A DNA stretch of 45,406 nucleotides, taken from contig CP070672.1 of assembly GCA_020351895.1 (NCBI GenBank), positions 3,162,709 to 3,208,114 of the forward strand. The letters are read 5' to 3'. A program made the translations under genes and the position numbers. Of the stretch, positions 36,141 to 44,164 are shown in pieces. The first letter of the stretch is position 1. Every line of letters begins with the position of its first letter. The notes beneath the pieces were generated by a model, which saw only the letters and a program-made list of their open reading frames with translations, was not told the DNA's origin and did no database searches. The DNA comes from Thermoplasmata archaeon. GTDB lineage: Archaea; Thermoplasmatota; Thermoplasmata; GCA-020350865.

Positions 36141-36711
36141 AAATCTAGGAAGAGTATATGTTTTCCATGGTGGTAGTACCATGGACAGCTCTTCTGATAT
36201 CAATCTTACAGGCGAGAATGACGGTGATAAGTTCGGTTTCTCAGTGCATAGTGCCGGCGATATCGATGGAGATGGAGCTTTAGATATTATCGTCGGTGCC
36301 CCATATTGGGATAATAGCACGACCGCGGATTGTGGAAGGGTTTACATATTTTGCGGCGGTTCATCCATGGACGCAACTGCGGATTATCATTTTAATGGAA
36401 CACAATCCAATGGTCATTTCGGCTGGTCTGTTACCCTTGCCCTCAAATTTGATGGTGGAAGTAAAAACGTGATTATCGTTGGGATGCCTCATTACGATAC
36501 ACAGTCAACTGAAATCCCCTCCTCTGCTTCTAATGTTGGACAGGTAATCGGAATGGTGATCGCATCCGAAATTATTCCTGAATTCTCAGAGATAGCAATA
36601 CCGATCTTAATTTCACTTTTAACATTCTCAATCTATCGGAGCAAAAGTATCAAAAAGATGAGAAAAAAGAAACCCAAAACTCAAACTAAAAAGGAGGAAC
36701 AAATGAAGTAA
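34273..36711 (+). CDS. Distal part of the giant propeller protein, after the in-frame TGA, with C-terminal membrane anchor
   Basis: Same frame as the preceding gene; open codons run from 34168. The first possible start is a TTG at 34273 inside a repeat, with no ribosome site and no signal peptide, so a separate protein would not be exported. It is best read as the end of a protein of about 4190 residues. It contains VWxD units 4-14 of the second set, the end of scaffold blade 5, FG-GAP blades 6 and 7 (FGFSVHSAGDIDGDGALDIIVGAP; FGWSVTLALKFDGG), then IPEFSEIAIPILISLLTFSI, a PEF-CTERM-like motif and membrane helix, and a Lys-rich cytoplasmic tail of about 25 residues. The receptor gene follows after 10 bases. 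Whether the distal part is made at all depends on the TGA being an error or being read through. Confidence 0.7.
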   Translation: MVNQNNTENKISTTPVVDSTGDSYVVWADYRSGSHYDIYAQKLNSTGDVQWGSSDKKVNQNSDAFNQDLPDIALSSDGSVVVVWEDSRDSITNGDDIYAQKLNPSGAPQWGSTDKKVHLDSSIWNQRDPSIDAYSNGDVIVVWEDERDNLDEIYSQRLNSSGSTQWTSSDKIVNTPPRSAWQRDPDIVLDSNNYAIVVWCDERRGTENDDIYVQKVNSTGEPQWGISDQIINQYAGNQHQQNVSLAVDPNGDVIVVWVDERNTVSNKTIYAQRIDPNGNALWGSQDVRVNQNTDWINRLEPEVVVDSDGNAIVVWADYRNGHWDIYAQKLDSNGIPQWGSSDKIVNQYSTGTQQNPDIALDSDGNVVVVWEDDRDSHWNIYAQKLNSSGAQQWGASDVLVNLNTDSEDQMNASVDCDLNGNSIVVWHDYRSTSYYQIYAQKLNTSGAQKWGSTDKRVNQNTGTQERINPDVVVDLSGNSIIVWQDDRNGVSNTDIYVQKLNSAGDAQWSSSDVKVNQNSDSEDQDKPVIDIDSSGYIIVVWEDSRDGATDTDIYAQKLSSDGITQWSSSDLLISDNGAYGTNREYSWNPKVTVDSNDDFYVAWDDQRTGSTNKSIYGQRLEAINLGRVYVFHGGSTMDSSSDINLTGENDGDKFGFSVHSAGDIDGDGALDIIVGAPYWDNSTTADCGRVYIFCGGSSMDATADYHFNGTQSNGHFGWSVTLALKFDGGSKNVIIVGMPHYDTQSTEIPSSASNVGQVIGMVIASEIIPEFSEIAIPILISLLTFSIYRSKSIKKMRKKKPKTQTKKEEQMK

Positions 36712-36721
36712 AGGTGCGCTA

Positions 36722-39700
36722 ATGAGTAGGAATAACAGAAAAGAGGAAAAGGATTCGGACGAATCCGCAAAGAAAAGCAATAAGACAAGGTCAAAGACCT
36801 GGATTTATCTCTACATCGCTTGTCTTATCTTTGTGGTGATATCCAGGGCAGTACCCATCCTTGCCGACATCTATATCGATTCAGTGATGGACGATATGAA
36901 TGATGAGTACACATATCATTTACGATTTCCAAGAAATGGATATCAGAGCCACTACTATATCGAGCGTTGGAACACATCTGCGTACGGCATAATCGATTTG
37001 ACATACCATACACCAACACATACTTTGGATGTTCAAACTGCCAATTTAAAGGTTCTGGGAATCAATTCCCGTTCCATGTACGTGGATGAATGCAAGAAGA
37101 TTACGGGAAGAAACCCGTATGATGACAGCAATTTATACAAGAAATATTTCATTGAGAGGGACCTTTTCTCAGTGAACATCATCACAATGGACAACCGGCC
37201 CATTGAGAATCTCTCCTTTACGGATATGCCCATTGCTTATGAAGTGAGAGTGGATGGTAAGACATGGAATGAAGGGGAGGGTTACTATTACACACCAGAA
37301 TTTGATATGGTAATAGGTAATGTTCCTTCAGGCACCACACATGTTGAATTATGGTTTAAAAGCCCTGGTAACACGGGTCCAACTGCGATTATTGATAACA
37401 ATGAGATTACAGTAGAGGTAAACGAAACAATCATCTTCGATGCTTCCTCTTCCAATGACGATGTCGGAATAGAATTCTATCATTGGGATTTTGGAGATGG
37501 CAATTTCTCTTCGGAAAACGATCCCATTACGATCTATAGTTATCCAGAAGTAGGAGTATATGAGGTTATTCTTACTGTCAGAGATGCTGACCTATTGATC
37601 GACACTGCATACATTACAGTAACGGTGTTACCCCATACTGGTAATAATCCACCTGCGATTTCAGGCATTGTGCCAAACCAGGAAAAGGACGAGGATAGTC
37701 CCCCCTGGGTTCTGGATCTCAGTGGTTATGGCTATGATGTTGAGGATTCTGAGGATAACCTGAAATGGTTTATCACCGGGGAGAATACCTCACTTTATAC
37801 GCTAGTGGGGGAGAACCTGACCAACATCCTGACATTCATACCTTTTCCACATACTTCGGGTAACAATAAAGTGACTTTATGGTTAGAGGACACAAGTGGT
37901 GATCGTGATTCCCAGCCTCTATGGATCAACATCACACCAATAAACGATGCACCTTGCTTCAATCCCCAACCCCCCAATCTATACGTTCACTATGATGATC
38001 CAAACACTGATTACGATGATCCCACGCCGTGGGACTACAAATTTTATGTGCACGATTCTGATACACCTTTAAAGGAACTTTTCATCACGACCTCAGAATC
38101 CAAGGTTGATTCAGGAGAGGGTTATGTAGAGGAAGATGGATTGAATGTAACGTTCCATTATCCACAGAGCATGGTGGGAGAGAGCTTCCCTGTGATACTG
38201 ACATTATCTGACGGTGTAAACAATGTAAAAACCATGATCATAGTCAATGTCACGTCAGACTGGGTGCCTGAGTTGGTTAAGAAAATCCCTGATGTTGTGC
38301 TTGAAGAGAACACCACACTTTACAATGTTTTCGACTTGGACGATTATTTTGTTGATAGGGATCACGATACACTTTATTTTTCTTCGGGTTACTTCAATCT
38401 AAGGGTGGATATTCAGGATAACAATTCCGTGGATATAACAGCAATGGGTCATTGGACTGGGAGTGAGTTTGTGACATTCAGGGCAAAGGACCCCATAGGG
38501 GCTATCGTTGAGGACACGATAACAGTGAAAGTTGTGCCTGTAAATGATCCTCCTGTGATTGCGGGTGTTCCCGATTTTGTAGTTCATTACGATTATCCCT
38601 ATACTTTTGATTTATCCTGGTATATCACTGATTCAGATAATTTCCACTCTGAGCTAAGGGTATTAACCTCGGAGCCTACAAGTAACATCTGGATTCAGCC
38701 TCAGAACAATCTTGGCATAGTGGTTAACTACCCAGAATCGATGTTGGGCATGACGATTCCAGTTACCATCTTTGTTTCAGATGGCATTGAAATGGGCTCA
38801 CAGGAGATTCAGATATCAGTCACTGACGATCATCCTCCTGAATTGAACTATAATCTGCCAGATGTATCATTTGATGAGGATACGGTATTAGAGAATGCAT
38901 TCAACCTTGGGGATTATTTCTATGATATGGATGGAGATGCATTGTACTACACCAATGGTACGAAATTCATTAGTGCCATAATAAATGATGATGATACAGT
39001 GGATTTCTATGCCCCTGAAAACTGGTATGGATTCGAGTATATAACGTTCAGAGCTACGGATCCATATGGTGCACTGGCCGAGGATAAAATTCTTGTGGTG
39101 GTGTTGCCAGTTAACGATGCACCAGTAATAAGGGAGATACCGAAGCATGATATGATAGTCGGAAAGCCGTGGATATTAGATCTTTCTCAGTACATTGAAG
39201 ATGTTGATAATGATATAACTGAGCTTGAAATCACTGCAGAGAGCGAGGTGGGCCAGGACTATGTAATCTTGGCTGGAACCATACTGACATTCCAATATCC
39301 AGAGGGAGTTCATAATGATATAATAACGGTCACAGCAAGTGACGGAGAGCTTGAGACCAGCAGGAGTCTCACTATAGGTGATCCAAGCCCCATTCCGGTC
39401 GCACCTTCTATATGGGACTTGATTCCCTGGTCTTGGCTCTTTTTCTTCCTTTTTGTTTTGGTTGCCGGTGCATTTGCATTCTATAAGAGAAAGAGGCGCT
39501 TTTGGGTCTATGATGTGTTTTTGATACATGAGAATGGCCTGCCCATAGCCCATATTTCTCGTAGGGAGAGTTCTGAATTGGAGGATGTGGTGGTAAGCGG
39601 TATGTTCACAGCAGTTCAGGACTTTATCACCAATGCTTTTTCAGGAGAGACAGATTATGATTGGGAAGTTGATGTGATGAAGTTTGGAGATAATCAGATA

Positions 39701-40108
39701 CTCATCGAGAGGTCCCCCAATCTCTATTTGGCTGTGATATTCTGGGGTAATGGCCGCACTCTTCGAAGCCGTGTGAAAAAGGCCATCAGCAATATCAACG
39801 ATGAATACGGTGATGTGCTTGAGAATTGGGATGGGGATTTAGACCAATTGAAGGGTATAAAGGAATTGATCGCAGGCTCGATTTCGAAAAGGCCTGGCAA
39901 AGATTTTGAATTGGGCGATACAACTGTTCAACTCCAATCAGAGCCTCTTGGGGAGGACTTGGATAATGCCGCGACTGATGGTGAGGATAGGCCTGAAGAT
40001 ACAGTGTGCCCTGAATGTGGAACGAGAATGTCAAAAGAAGACAGTAGATGCCCTGAGTGTGGATTTGAAAATATTAGAAGAAAGAGTTGTTCACTTTCCA
40101 ATCCCTAA
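36722..40108 (+). CDS. PKD/cadherin-like single-pass receptor with cytoplasmic longin/roadblock-like domain and zinc ribbon (second copy)
   Basis: 1128 residues, paralogue of the protein at 20365. A basic N-terminus, then membrane helix or signal anchor at about 27-45 (WIYLYIACLIFVVISRAV). Ectodomain: a unique N-terminal region, a PKD domain (FYHWDFGDGNFSS near 245-255), then cadherin-like repeats that align closely with the paralogue (EDSPPWVLDLSGY; SQPLWINITPINDAP). Second helix at about 903-921 (WSWLFFFLFVLVAGAFAFY). Cytoplasmic longin-like domain at about 928-1062 (VYDVFLIHENGLPIAHISR ... ILIERSPNLYLAVIFWG ... LENWDGD) and zinc ribbon C1096, C1099, C1110, C1113. It starts 10 bases after the giant gene and is followed by four GTPase genes. 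The two receptors thus flank the giant protein. Ligand unknown. Confidence 0.85.
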   Translation: MSRNNRKEEKDSDESAKKSNKTRSKTWIYLYIACLIFVVISRAVPILADIYIDSVMDDMNDEYTYHLRFPRNGYQSHYYIERWNTSAYGIIDLTYHTPTHTLDVQTANLKVLGINSRSMYVDECKKITGRNPYDDSNLYKKYFIERDLFSVNIITMDNRPIENLSFTDMPIAYEVRVDGKTWNEGEGYYYTPEFDMVIGNVPSGTTHVELWFKSPGNTGPTAIIDNNEITVEVNETIIFDASSSNDDVGIEFYHWDFGDGNFSSENDPITIYSYPEVGVYEVILTVRDADLLIDTAYITVTVLPHTGNNPPAISGIVPNQEKDEDSPPWVLDLSGYGYDVEDSEDNLKWFITGENTSLYTLVGENLTNILTFIPFPHTSGNNKVTLWLEDTSGDRDSQPLWINITPINDAPCFNPQPPNLYVHYDDPNTDYDDPTPWDYKFYVHDSDTPLKELFITTSESKVDSGEGYVEEDGLNVTFHYPQSMVGESFPVILTLSDGVNNVKTMIIVNVTSDWVPELVKKIPDVVLEENTTLYNVFDLDDYFVDRDHDTLYFSSGYFNLRVDIQDNNSVDITAMGHWTGSEFVTFRAKDPIGAIVEDTITVKVVPVNDPPVIAGVPDFVVHYDYPYTFDLSWYITDSDNFHSELRVLTSEPTSNIWIQPQNNLGIVVNYPESMLGMTIPVTIFVSDGIEMGSQEIQISVTDDHPPELNYNLPDVSFDEDTVLENAFNLGDYFYDMDGDALYYTNGTKFISAIINDDDTVDFYAPENWYGFEYITFRATDPYGALAEDKILVVVLPVNDAPVIREIPKHDMIVGKPWILDLSQYIEDVDNDITELEITAESEVGQDYVILAGTILTFQYPEGVHNDIITVTASDGELETSRSLTIGDPSPIPVAPSIWDLIPWSWLFFFLFVLVAGAFAFYKRKRRFWVYDVFLIHENGLPIAHISRRESSELEDVVVSGMFTAVQDFITNAFSGETDYDWEVDVMKFGDNQILIERSPNLYLAVIFWGNGRTLRSRVKKAISNINDEYGDVLENWDGDLDQLKGIKELIAGSISKRPGKDFELGDTTVQLQSEPLGEDLDNAATDGEDRPEDTVCPECGTRMSKEDSRCPECGFENIRRKSCSLSNP

Positions 40109-40180
40109 AAAATTGAAGATTAAGAGAAACAAACTAGAACATTACCAAAAATAAGAAAATCACCGATTTTGGGGACAGCG

Positions 40181-40230
40181 CTGTTTTTGTTGTTATCAAA
40201 GTTGATTTTATCAACGAAAATGTTTAATCA
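40181..40230 (+). promoter_or_regulatory. Shared GTPase upstream block, copy 2
   Basis: CTGTTTTTGTTG, TTATCAAA, TTGATTTTATC, GAAAA, then TTTAATC. It matches copy 1 (18441) over its whole length apart from a three-base gap and scattered changes. It ends about 122 bases before the GTPase ATG at 40352. The inner GTTGATTTTATCAAC is also a near-palindrome, a possible operator. Confidence 0.5.
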
Positions 40231-40351
40231 ATATTTTTAGTTGTACATATTCATCATTGTCTTACTTGCCCAAAATTGAGGAAAACACGAGAAATTGCCG
40301 TGTTCAATGGCTAAAACATGGTCACCAGGAACTTAAAACGAGGTAGTCGAA

Positions 40352-41203
40352 ATGTCTGAGAAGAAGCAAGTAATGAGGAAAATATGTTTGATTGGGGAGG
40401 CGGCTGTGGGGAAAACCAGTCTTATAAGACGATTCGTTTATGATAAATTCGAAGATAGGTATATAGCCACAATAGGAACGAAAACCTCGGCAAAGGAGCT
40501 AATAATAAATATGGATGATAAGAAATACCAACTGATACTTCAGATATGGGATATCATAGGCCTTAGATGCTTTGCCAAGCTTCAAACCAGGGCCTATACA
40601 GGTGCAAATGGCGCGATTTTTGTGTTGGACAGAACAAGAAAAGGTACCTGGCATGCATTTGGGAATTGGCTTTTATCCCTGTATAGGGTAACAGGAGAGA
40701 TTCCAGTGATAGTCCTAGCCAATAAAACCGATTTACAGTCTAAATATGATAATAATGAGATTGAAAACTATATTAAAAAATTTGGGTTTGAATGCACATT
40801 CACCAGTGCTAAAACAGGAGAAAATGTCGATGATGCCTTTCAGAACCTTGGAGAACTAATGTTAAAACCTTGGCCAAAAAAGAATTTAATACCAACTCTT
40901 GAGAAGTCGATCACAATGGAAATGGAGCCAGAAATGGAGATGGAAAGAAAACTATCTATATTTGAAGTGGAGAACATAATCTTGGCAAGGTACTGTGATC
41001 TTCTTGAAGATCCAGATATCGCAATGTCAATAATAAACGAACAATTCAGGAAGGCCGACGTGGGCTTCATGAATCTTTCGGTTCAAAGGCTGAATATGGT
41101 TGTTGAAAACCTGATAAAAGCCGCCATGAACCGAGTTGAGCCAGTTCGATTAAAGAATGAATTGAAGGCCTATTCGAATTTGATTAAGATGATCGATCAT
41201 TGA
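40352..41203 (+). CDS. Ras/Rab-like small GTPase with Leu at the Gln61 position
   Basis: 283 residues. G1 GEAAVGKTS at 15-23, G2 T40 (IATIG), G3 WDIIGLRCF with Leu71 where Ras has Gln61, G4 NKTD at 124-127, G5 TSAK. Leu at this place in Ras blocks intrinsic and GAP-stimulated hydrolysis, so this protein may be locked in the GTP form or use another residue. It and the next gene form a subgroup: NWLLSLY in place of YWIP, an acidic-Met insert (MEMEPEMEMERK) and a distinct tail (ARYCDLLEDPDIAMSIINEQ). No C-terminal Cys. GAGGT at 40340 precedes the ATG. It opens a two-gene operon. Confidence 0.9.
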   Translation: MSEKKQVMRKICLIGEAAVGKTSLIRRFVYDKFEDRYIATIGTKTSAKELIINMDDKKYQLILQIWDIIGLRCFAKLQTRAYTGANGAIFVLDRTRKGTWHAFGNWLLSLYRVTGEIPVIVLANKTDLQSKYDNNEIENYIKKFGFECTFTSAKTGENVDDAFQNLGELMLKPWPKKNLIPTLEKSITMEMEPEMEMERKLSIFEVENIILARYCDLLEDPDIAMSIINEQFRKADVGFMNLSVQRLNMVVENLIKAAMNRVEPVRLKNELKAYSNLIKMIDH

Positions 41204-41215
41204 AGAGGAATAATA

Positions 41216-42067
41216 ATGGCTGAAGCTAAGGAAATAATAAAGAAAATTTGCGTTATCGGGGAGGCAGCGGTGGGAAAAACCAGCCTTATTCGAAGATTCG
41301 TTTATGACAGGTTCGATGATAGATATATCTCTACACTAGGTACGAAAACAACGGCAAAAGAATTACAGATCACCGTCCGAGAGGAAGTATTCAATTTAAA
41401 GCTTCAGATATGGGACGTGCTGGGCTCAAGGAGCTTTGCTAAGATTCAGAAGAGCACATACAAGGGTTCAAATGGTGCATTGATTGTATTAGATCTCACA
41501 AGGAAGGAAACAATGTATACCTTCGGTAATTGGTTGTTATCGTTGTACAAGGCTGCGGGACAGATTCCTGTGGTTGTCCTAGCCAATAAAAATGACTTAA
41601 AGTCCGAATATGATAAGGAAGAGATAGAATCTCTTCTAAGAGTATATGATTTTACCTACTTTCTTACAAGCGCTAAAACAGGTGAGAACGTAAATAACGC
41701 CTTCAATACAATAGGAAAGATGATGGTCAGGCCCTGGACAGGATTGAGTATAGGGCCCTGGCTAGGAAGTCCTGAGACATTGGGGGAGATGGAGGTGGAG
41801 ATGGAGGCTAATAGGAAATTTACGGCATTGGAAGCAGAGGACATAATCATGGCCAGGTTCTGCGATCTTCTTGAAGATACGGATATCGCAATGGCAATGA
41901 TGAGAGAGCAATTTAAGAGGGCTAATGTGAACTTCATGAATCCAACAATCGAAGGACTTGCCAGGGTTATAGATTACCTGATAAATGCCGCCTCATCGCA
42001 TGTTGAGCCCGATCGGTTGAAAAAGGAGGAGAAGGCCTTTCTGAATCTTATTAAGAGAATAGCCTGA
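41216..42067 (+). CDS. Ras/Rab-like small GTPase with Ser at the Gln61 position
   Basis: 283 residues, tandem partner of the preceding gene (12-base gap, AGAGGA at 41204 six bases before the ATG). G1 GEAAVGKTS at 15-23, G2 T40 (ISTLG), G3 WDVLGSRSF with Ser71 replacing the catalytic Gln, G4 NKND at 124-127, G5 TSAK. The MEVEMEANRK insert and ARFCDLLEDTDIAMAMMREQ tail match its neighbour. Weak intrinsic hydrolysis is predicted. The fixed pairing of a Leu form and a Ser form in one operon suggests they act together, perhaps as a heterodimer in the Rag manner (inference). Confidence 0.9.
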   Translation: MAEAKEIIKKICVIGEAAVGKTSLIRRFVYDRFDDRYISTLGTKTTAKELQITVREEVFNLKLQIWDVLGSRSFAKIQKSTYKGSNGALIVLDLTRKETMYTFGNWLLSLYKAAGQIPVVVLANKNDLKSEYDKEEIESLLRVYDFTYFLTSAKTGENVNNAFNTIGKMMVRPWTGLSIGPWLGSPETLGEMEVEMEANRKFTALEAEDIIMARFCDLLEDTDIAMAMMREQFKRANVNFMNPTIEGLARVIDYLINAASSHVEPDRLKKEEKAFLNLIKRIA

Positions 42068-42132
42068 AGGTAATAGACAAAACTACAGCAAGATTTGGTA
42101 TTGATTTAATGGCTGTTCATCTCCAAATTACA

Positions 42133-42170
42133 TTATCAAACATGATTTTATAGACAAAAGTATTTAATTT
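42133..42170 (+). promoter_or_regulatory. Shared GTPase upstream block, copy 3
   Basis: TTATCAAA, ATGATTTTAT, ACAAAAG, then TATTTAATT. It aligns with copies 1 and 2 but lacks the CTGTTTTTGTT part directly before it. It ends about 93 bases before the GTPase ATG at 42263. Confidence 0.45.
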
Positions 42171-42262
42171 GCATTAAAATTTATTAGATTTACTGTTGTA
42201 TTTCTCATGGTATTGGACAATTTACAGATCGAATCCTAAATCAAACCTCTCTAGGGAATAGA

Positions 42263-43144
42263 ATGACCAAAGTCAAGAAAATGATCAAGAAGATGTGTGT
42301 AATCGGCGATGCAGCAGTTGGAAAGACGAGTCTCATTAGAAAATTTGTTCTGGATAGATTTGATGATAATTATATTGCTACTATTGGCACGAAAACCACG
42401 GCAAAAGCCCTAAAGATTCCCGTGGGTTCTGAGGTGATAGACCTTCAGCTTCAGATTTGGGATATACTTGGGCAGCAAGGTTATACGAAACTGCACGAAT
42501 CCAGCTTTCGGGGAACAAATGGCGTATTTTTAGTGGCAGATTGTACAAGAAAAAAGACATTACATAGCCTGGATAAATATTGGATTCCAAAAGTGCAGCA
42601 CATAACAAGCTCTATACCATTTGTAATTCTTGCCAATAAATCCGATCTTATCGGGGATGTGGTGATTTCCCGGGAGGAGCTAAAGAAACTTGCATTTAAA
42701 TACAAAGTTCCCTTCTATTTTACCAGTGCAAAAAATGGGGAGAATGTGAAACTTGCATTCAATAAACTGGGAAAGAGAATGGTCGAGCAAAAAGGTGTTG
42801 AGCCCCATCACCCTGAAAAACCAACGATTTTTCATCCACGGGTGCTTTTTGGTGGCGATAAAGGAGAAATTGCCAGGGTAATAGACAGAATAATAGTGGA
42901 TTTTTGCAGTGAATATAGCAGTCTAGAGGATGCCATGCCTGTTTTGAGAAGGCAATTCGAGCTTGCAGAATTGGACATAAATAATCCAACATTGGAGGCC
43001 TTAAAAAAGGCAATTGAAAGGTTGTCAGTTGTTGAGATGAGTATCAAGAAAAGGCAGGATGCTCGTGCAGATCACGATAAGAGACTGAAATGGATTTCGG
43101 AGATCGAAAAGAAGATGAATAAAAATGCTGATACGTACGTGTAA
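42263..43144 (+). CDS. Ras/Rab-like small GTPase (Gln at position 61 equivalent)
   Basis: 293 residues. G1 GDAAVGKTS at 15-23, G2 T40 (IATIG), G3 WDILGQQGY with Gln71, G4 NKSD at 125-128, G5 TSAK. A longer linker (EQKGVEPHHPEKPTIFHPR) leads to the tail VDFCSEYSSLEDAMPVLRRQ, FELAELDINNPTLEAL, ending ...KKMNKNADTYV with no Cys. AGGGA at 42253 precedes the ATG. The next GTPase starts 46 bases after its stop, so the two form a second tandem pair. Its tail is closest to those of the copies at 18522 and 43191. Confidence 0.92.
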   Translation: MTKVKKMIKKMCVIGDAAVGKTSLIRKFVLDRFDDNYIATIGTKTTAKALKIPVGSEVIDLQLQIWDILGQQGYTKLHESSFRGTNGVFLVADCTRKKTLHSLDKYWIPKVQHITSSIPFVILANKSDLIGDVVISREELKKLAFKYKVPFYFTSAKNGENVKLAFNKLGKRMVEQKGVEPHHPEKPTIFHPRVLFGGDKGEIARVIDRIIVDFCSEYSSLEDAMPVLRRQFELAELDINNPTLEALKKAIERLSVVEMSIKKRQDARADHDKRLKWISEIEKKMNKNADTYV

Positions 43145-43190
43145 AAAAATCATTAATAGGATTAAGAGCCCATTCATGGTGGTTTGACCG

Positions 43191-44048
43191 ATGAATTATG
43201 AGATTGAAGTCAAGAAAAAAATAATTCTTTTGGGTGATGGGGCAGTGGGAAAAACCAGCCTTATCAAAAGGTTCGTAATCGATAAATTTGATGATAAATA
43301 TATATTAAGCATTGGAACGAAGGTCACAGGAAAGACAATAAAAATTGAAAGAGAACAAGACCTAATCAACCTCAAGTTTCAGATATGGGATATTCTAGGA
43401 CAGAAGGGATTCACAAAATTACACCAATCCAGTTTTCGAGGAACAGATGGCGTGATATTGGTTGCAGACATCACAAGGAAGAAAACGTTGTTAAGCCTGG
43501 CAACTTATTGGATTCCGAAAGTGCATCACTTGGTGGGTAATGTACCTTTTATCATATTGGCGAACAAATATGACCTTAAAGATGATGCGGAATTTGGCGA
43601 GGAGGAGCTGAAGAAATTCTCAGCGAAATACAATGCATCATACTATTTCACAAGTGCCAAAAATGGTGAAAATGTGCATAAAGCATTCTTTAGAATCGGA
43701 CATAGAATGCTTGAAGTGATGTCAGAGAAATCTTCATCACCCGTTAAGCACGGGATCATTCATCCCCGCCTGCTATTTGACGGTGAAAAAAGCGGTATTA
43801 TAAAACTCATTGATAAAATAATAGACGATTTTTGCAGGGATTATGGCGAGCTCGAGGAAGCCATGCCTGTTTTGAGAAGACAATTCGAAATAGCAGGCCT
43901 TGATCTCAGCCACCCCTCAAAGGTTGCCTTAAAGAGGGCAGTTCACAGGTTGGCACAGATTGAATTGGACCATTTGTCAATGGAGATTGCGGAGGAGAAC
44001 CAGGTAAGAAGGCTAAAGTGGATTAAGGAATTCGGCAATTGGACTTGA
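43191..44048 (+). CDS. Ras/Rab-like small GTPase (Gln61 kept, Ser at the G2 Thr position)
   Basis: 285 residues. G1 GDGAVGKTS at 15-23, G3 WDILGQKGF with Gln71, G4 NKYD at 125-128, G5 TSAK. The G2 residue is Ser40 (YILSIG) instead of the Thr found in the six other copies. In Ras this Thr coordinates magnesium in the GTP state, and Ser can substitute but weakens effector binding. The tail has IDDFCRDYGELEEAMPVLRR and FEIAGLDLSHPSKVAL and ends KEFGNWT, with no lipidation signal. GGTGG at 43178 is the likely ribosome site. It is last in the 40352-44048 GTPase run. Confidence 0.92.
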   Translation: MNYEIEVKKKIILLGDGAVGKTSLIKRFVIDKFDDKYILSIGTKVTGKTIKIEREQDLINLKFQIWDILGQKGFTKLHQSSFRGTDGVILVADITRKKTLLSLATYWIPKVHHLVGNVPFIILANKYDLKDDAEFGEEELKKFSAKYNASYYFTSAKNGENVHKAFFRIGHRMLEVMSEKSSSPVKHGIIHPRLLFDGEKSGIIKLIDKIIDDFCRDYGELEEAMPVLRRQFEIAGLDLSHPSKVALKRAVHRLAQIELDHLSMEIAEENQVRRLKWIKEFGNWT

Positions 44049-44164
44049 AATTTTGTTGATTACCGATTTTTATTGATTTAATGCTTAAAAATGCAATTAA
44101 ATTGGCATATTTACATTTAAAATGGCGTTTTTCCTTCAAATATGAGGTTTGTGATTTCCCACAA

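Noticed and set aside
36692..36711. AGGAGG followed by ATG AAG TAA at the end of the giant gene, as a mini-gene
   Set aside because: The two-codon frame coincides with the Lys-rich tail of the giant protein; purine-rich Lys/Glu codons create the apparent ribosome site.
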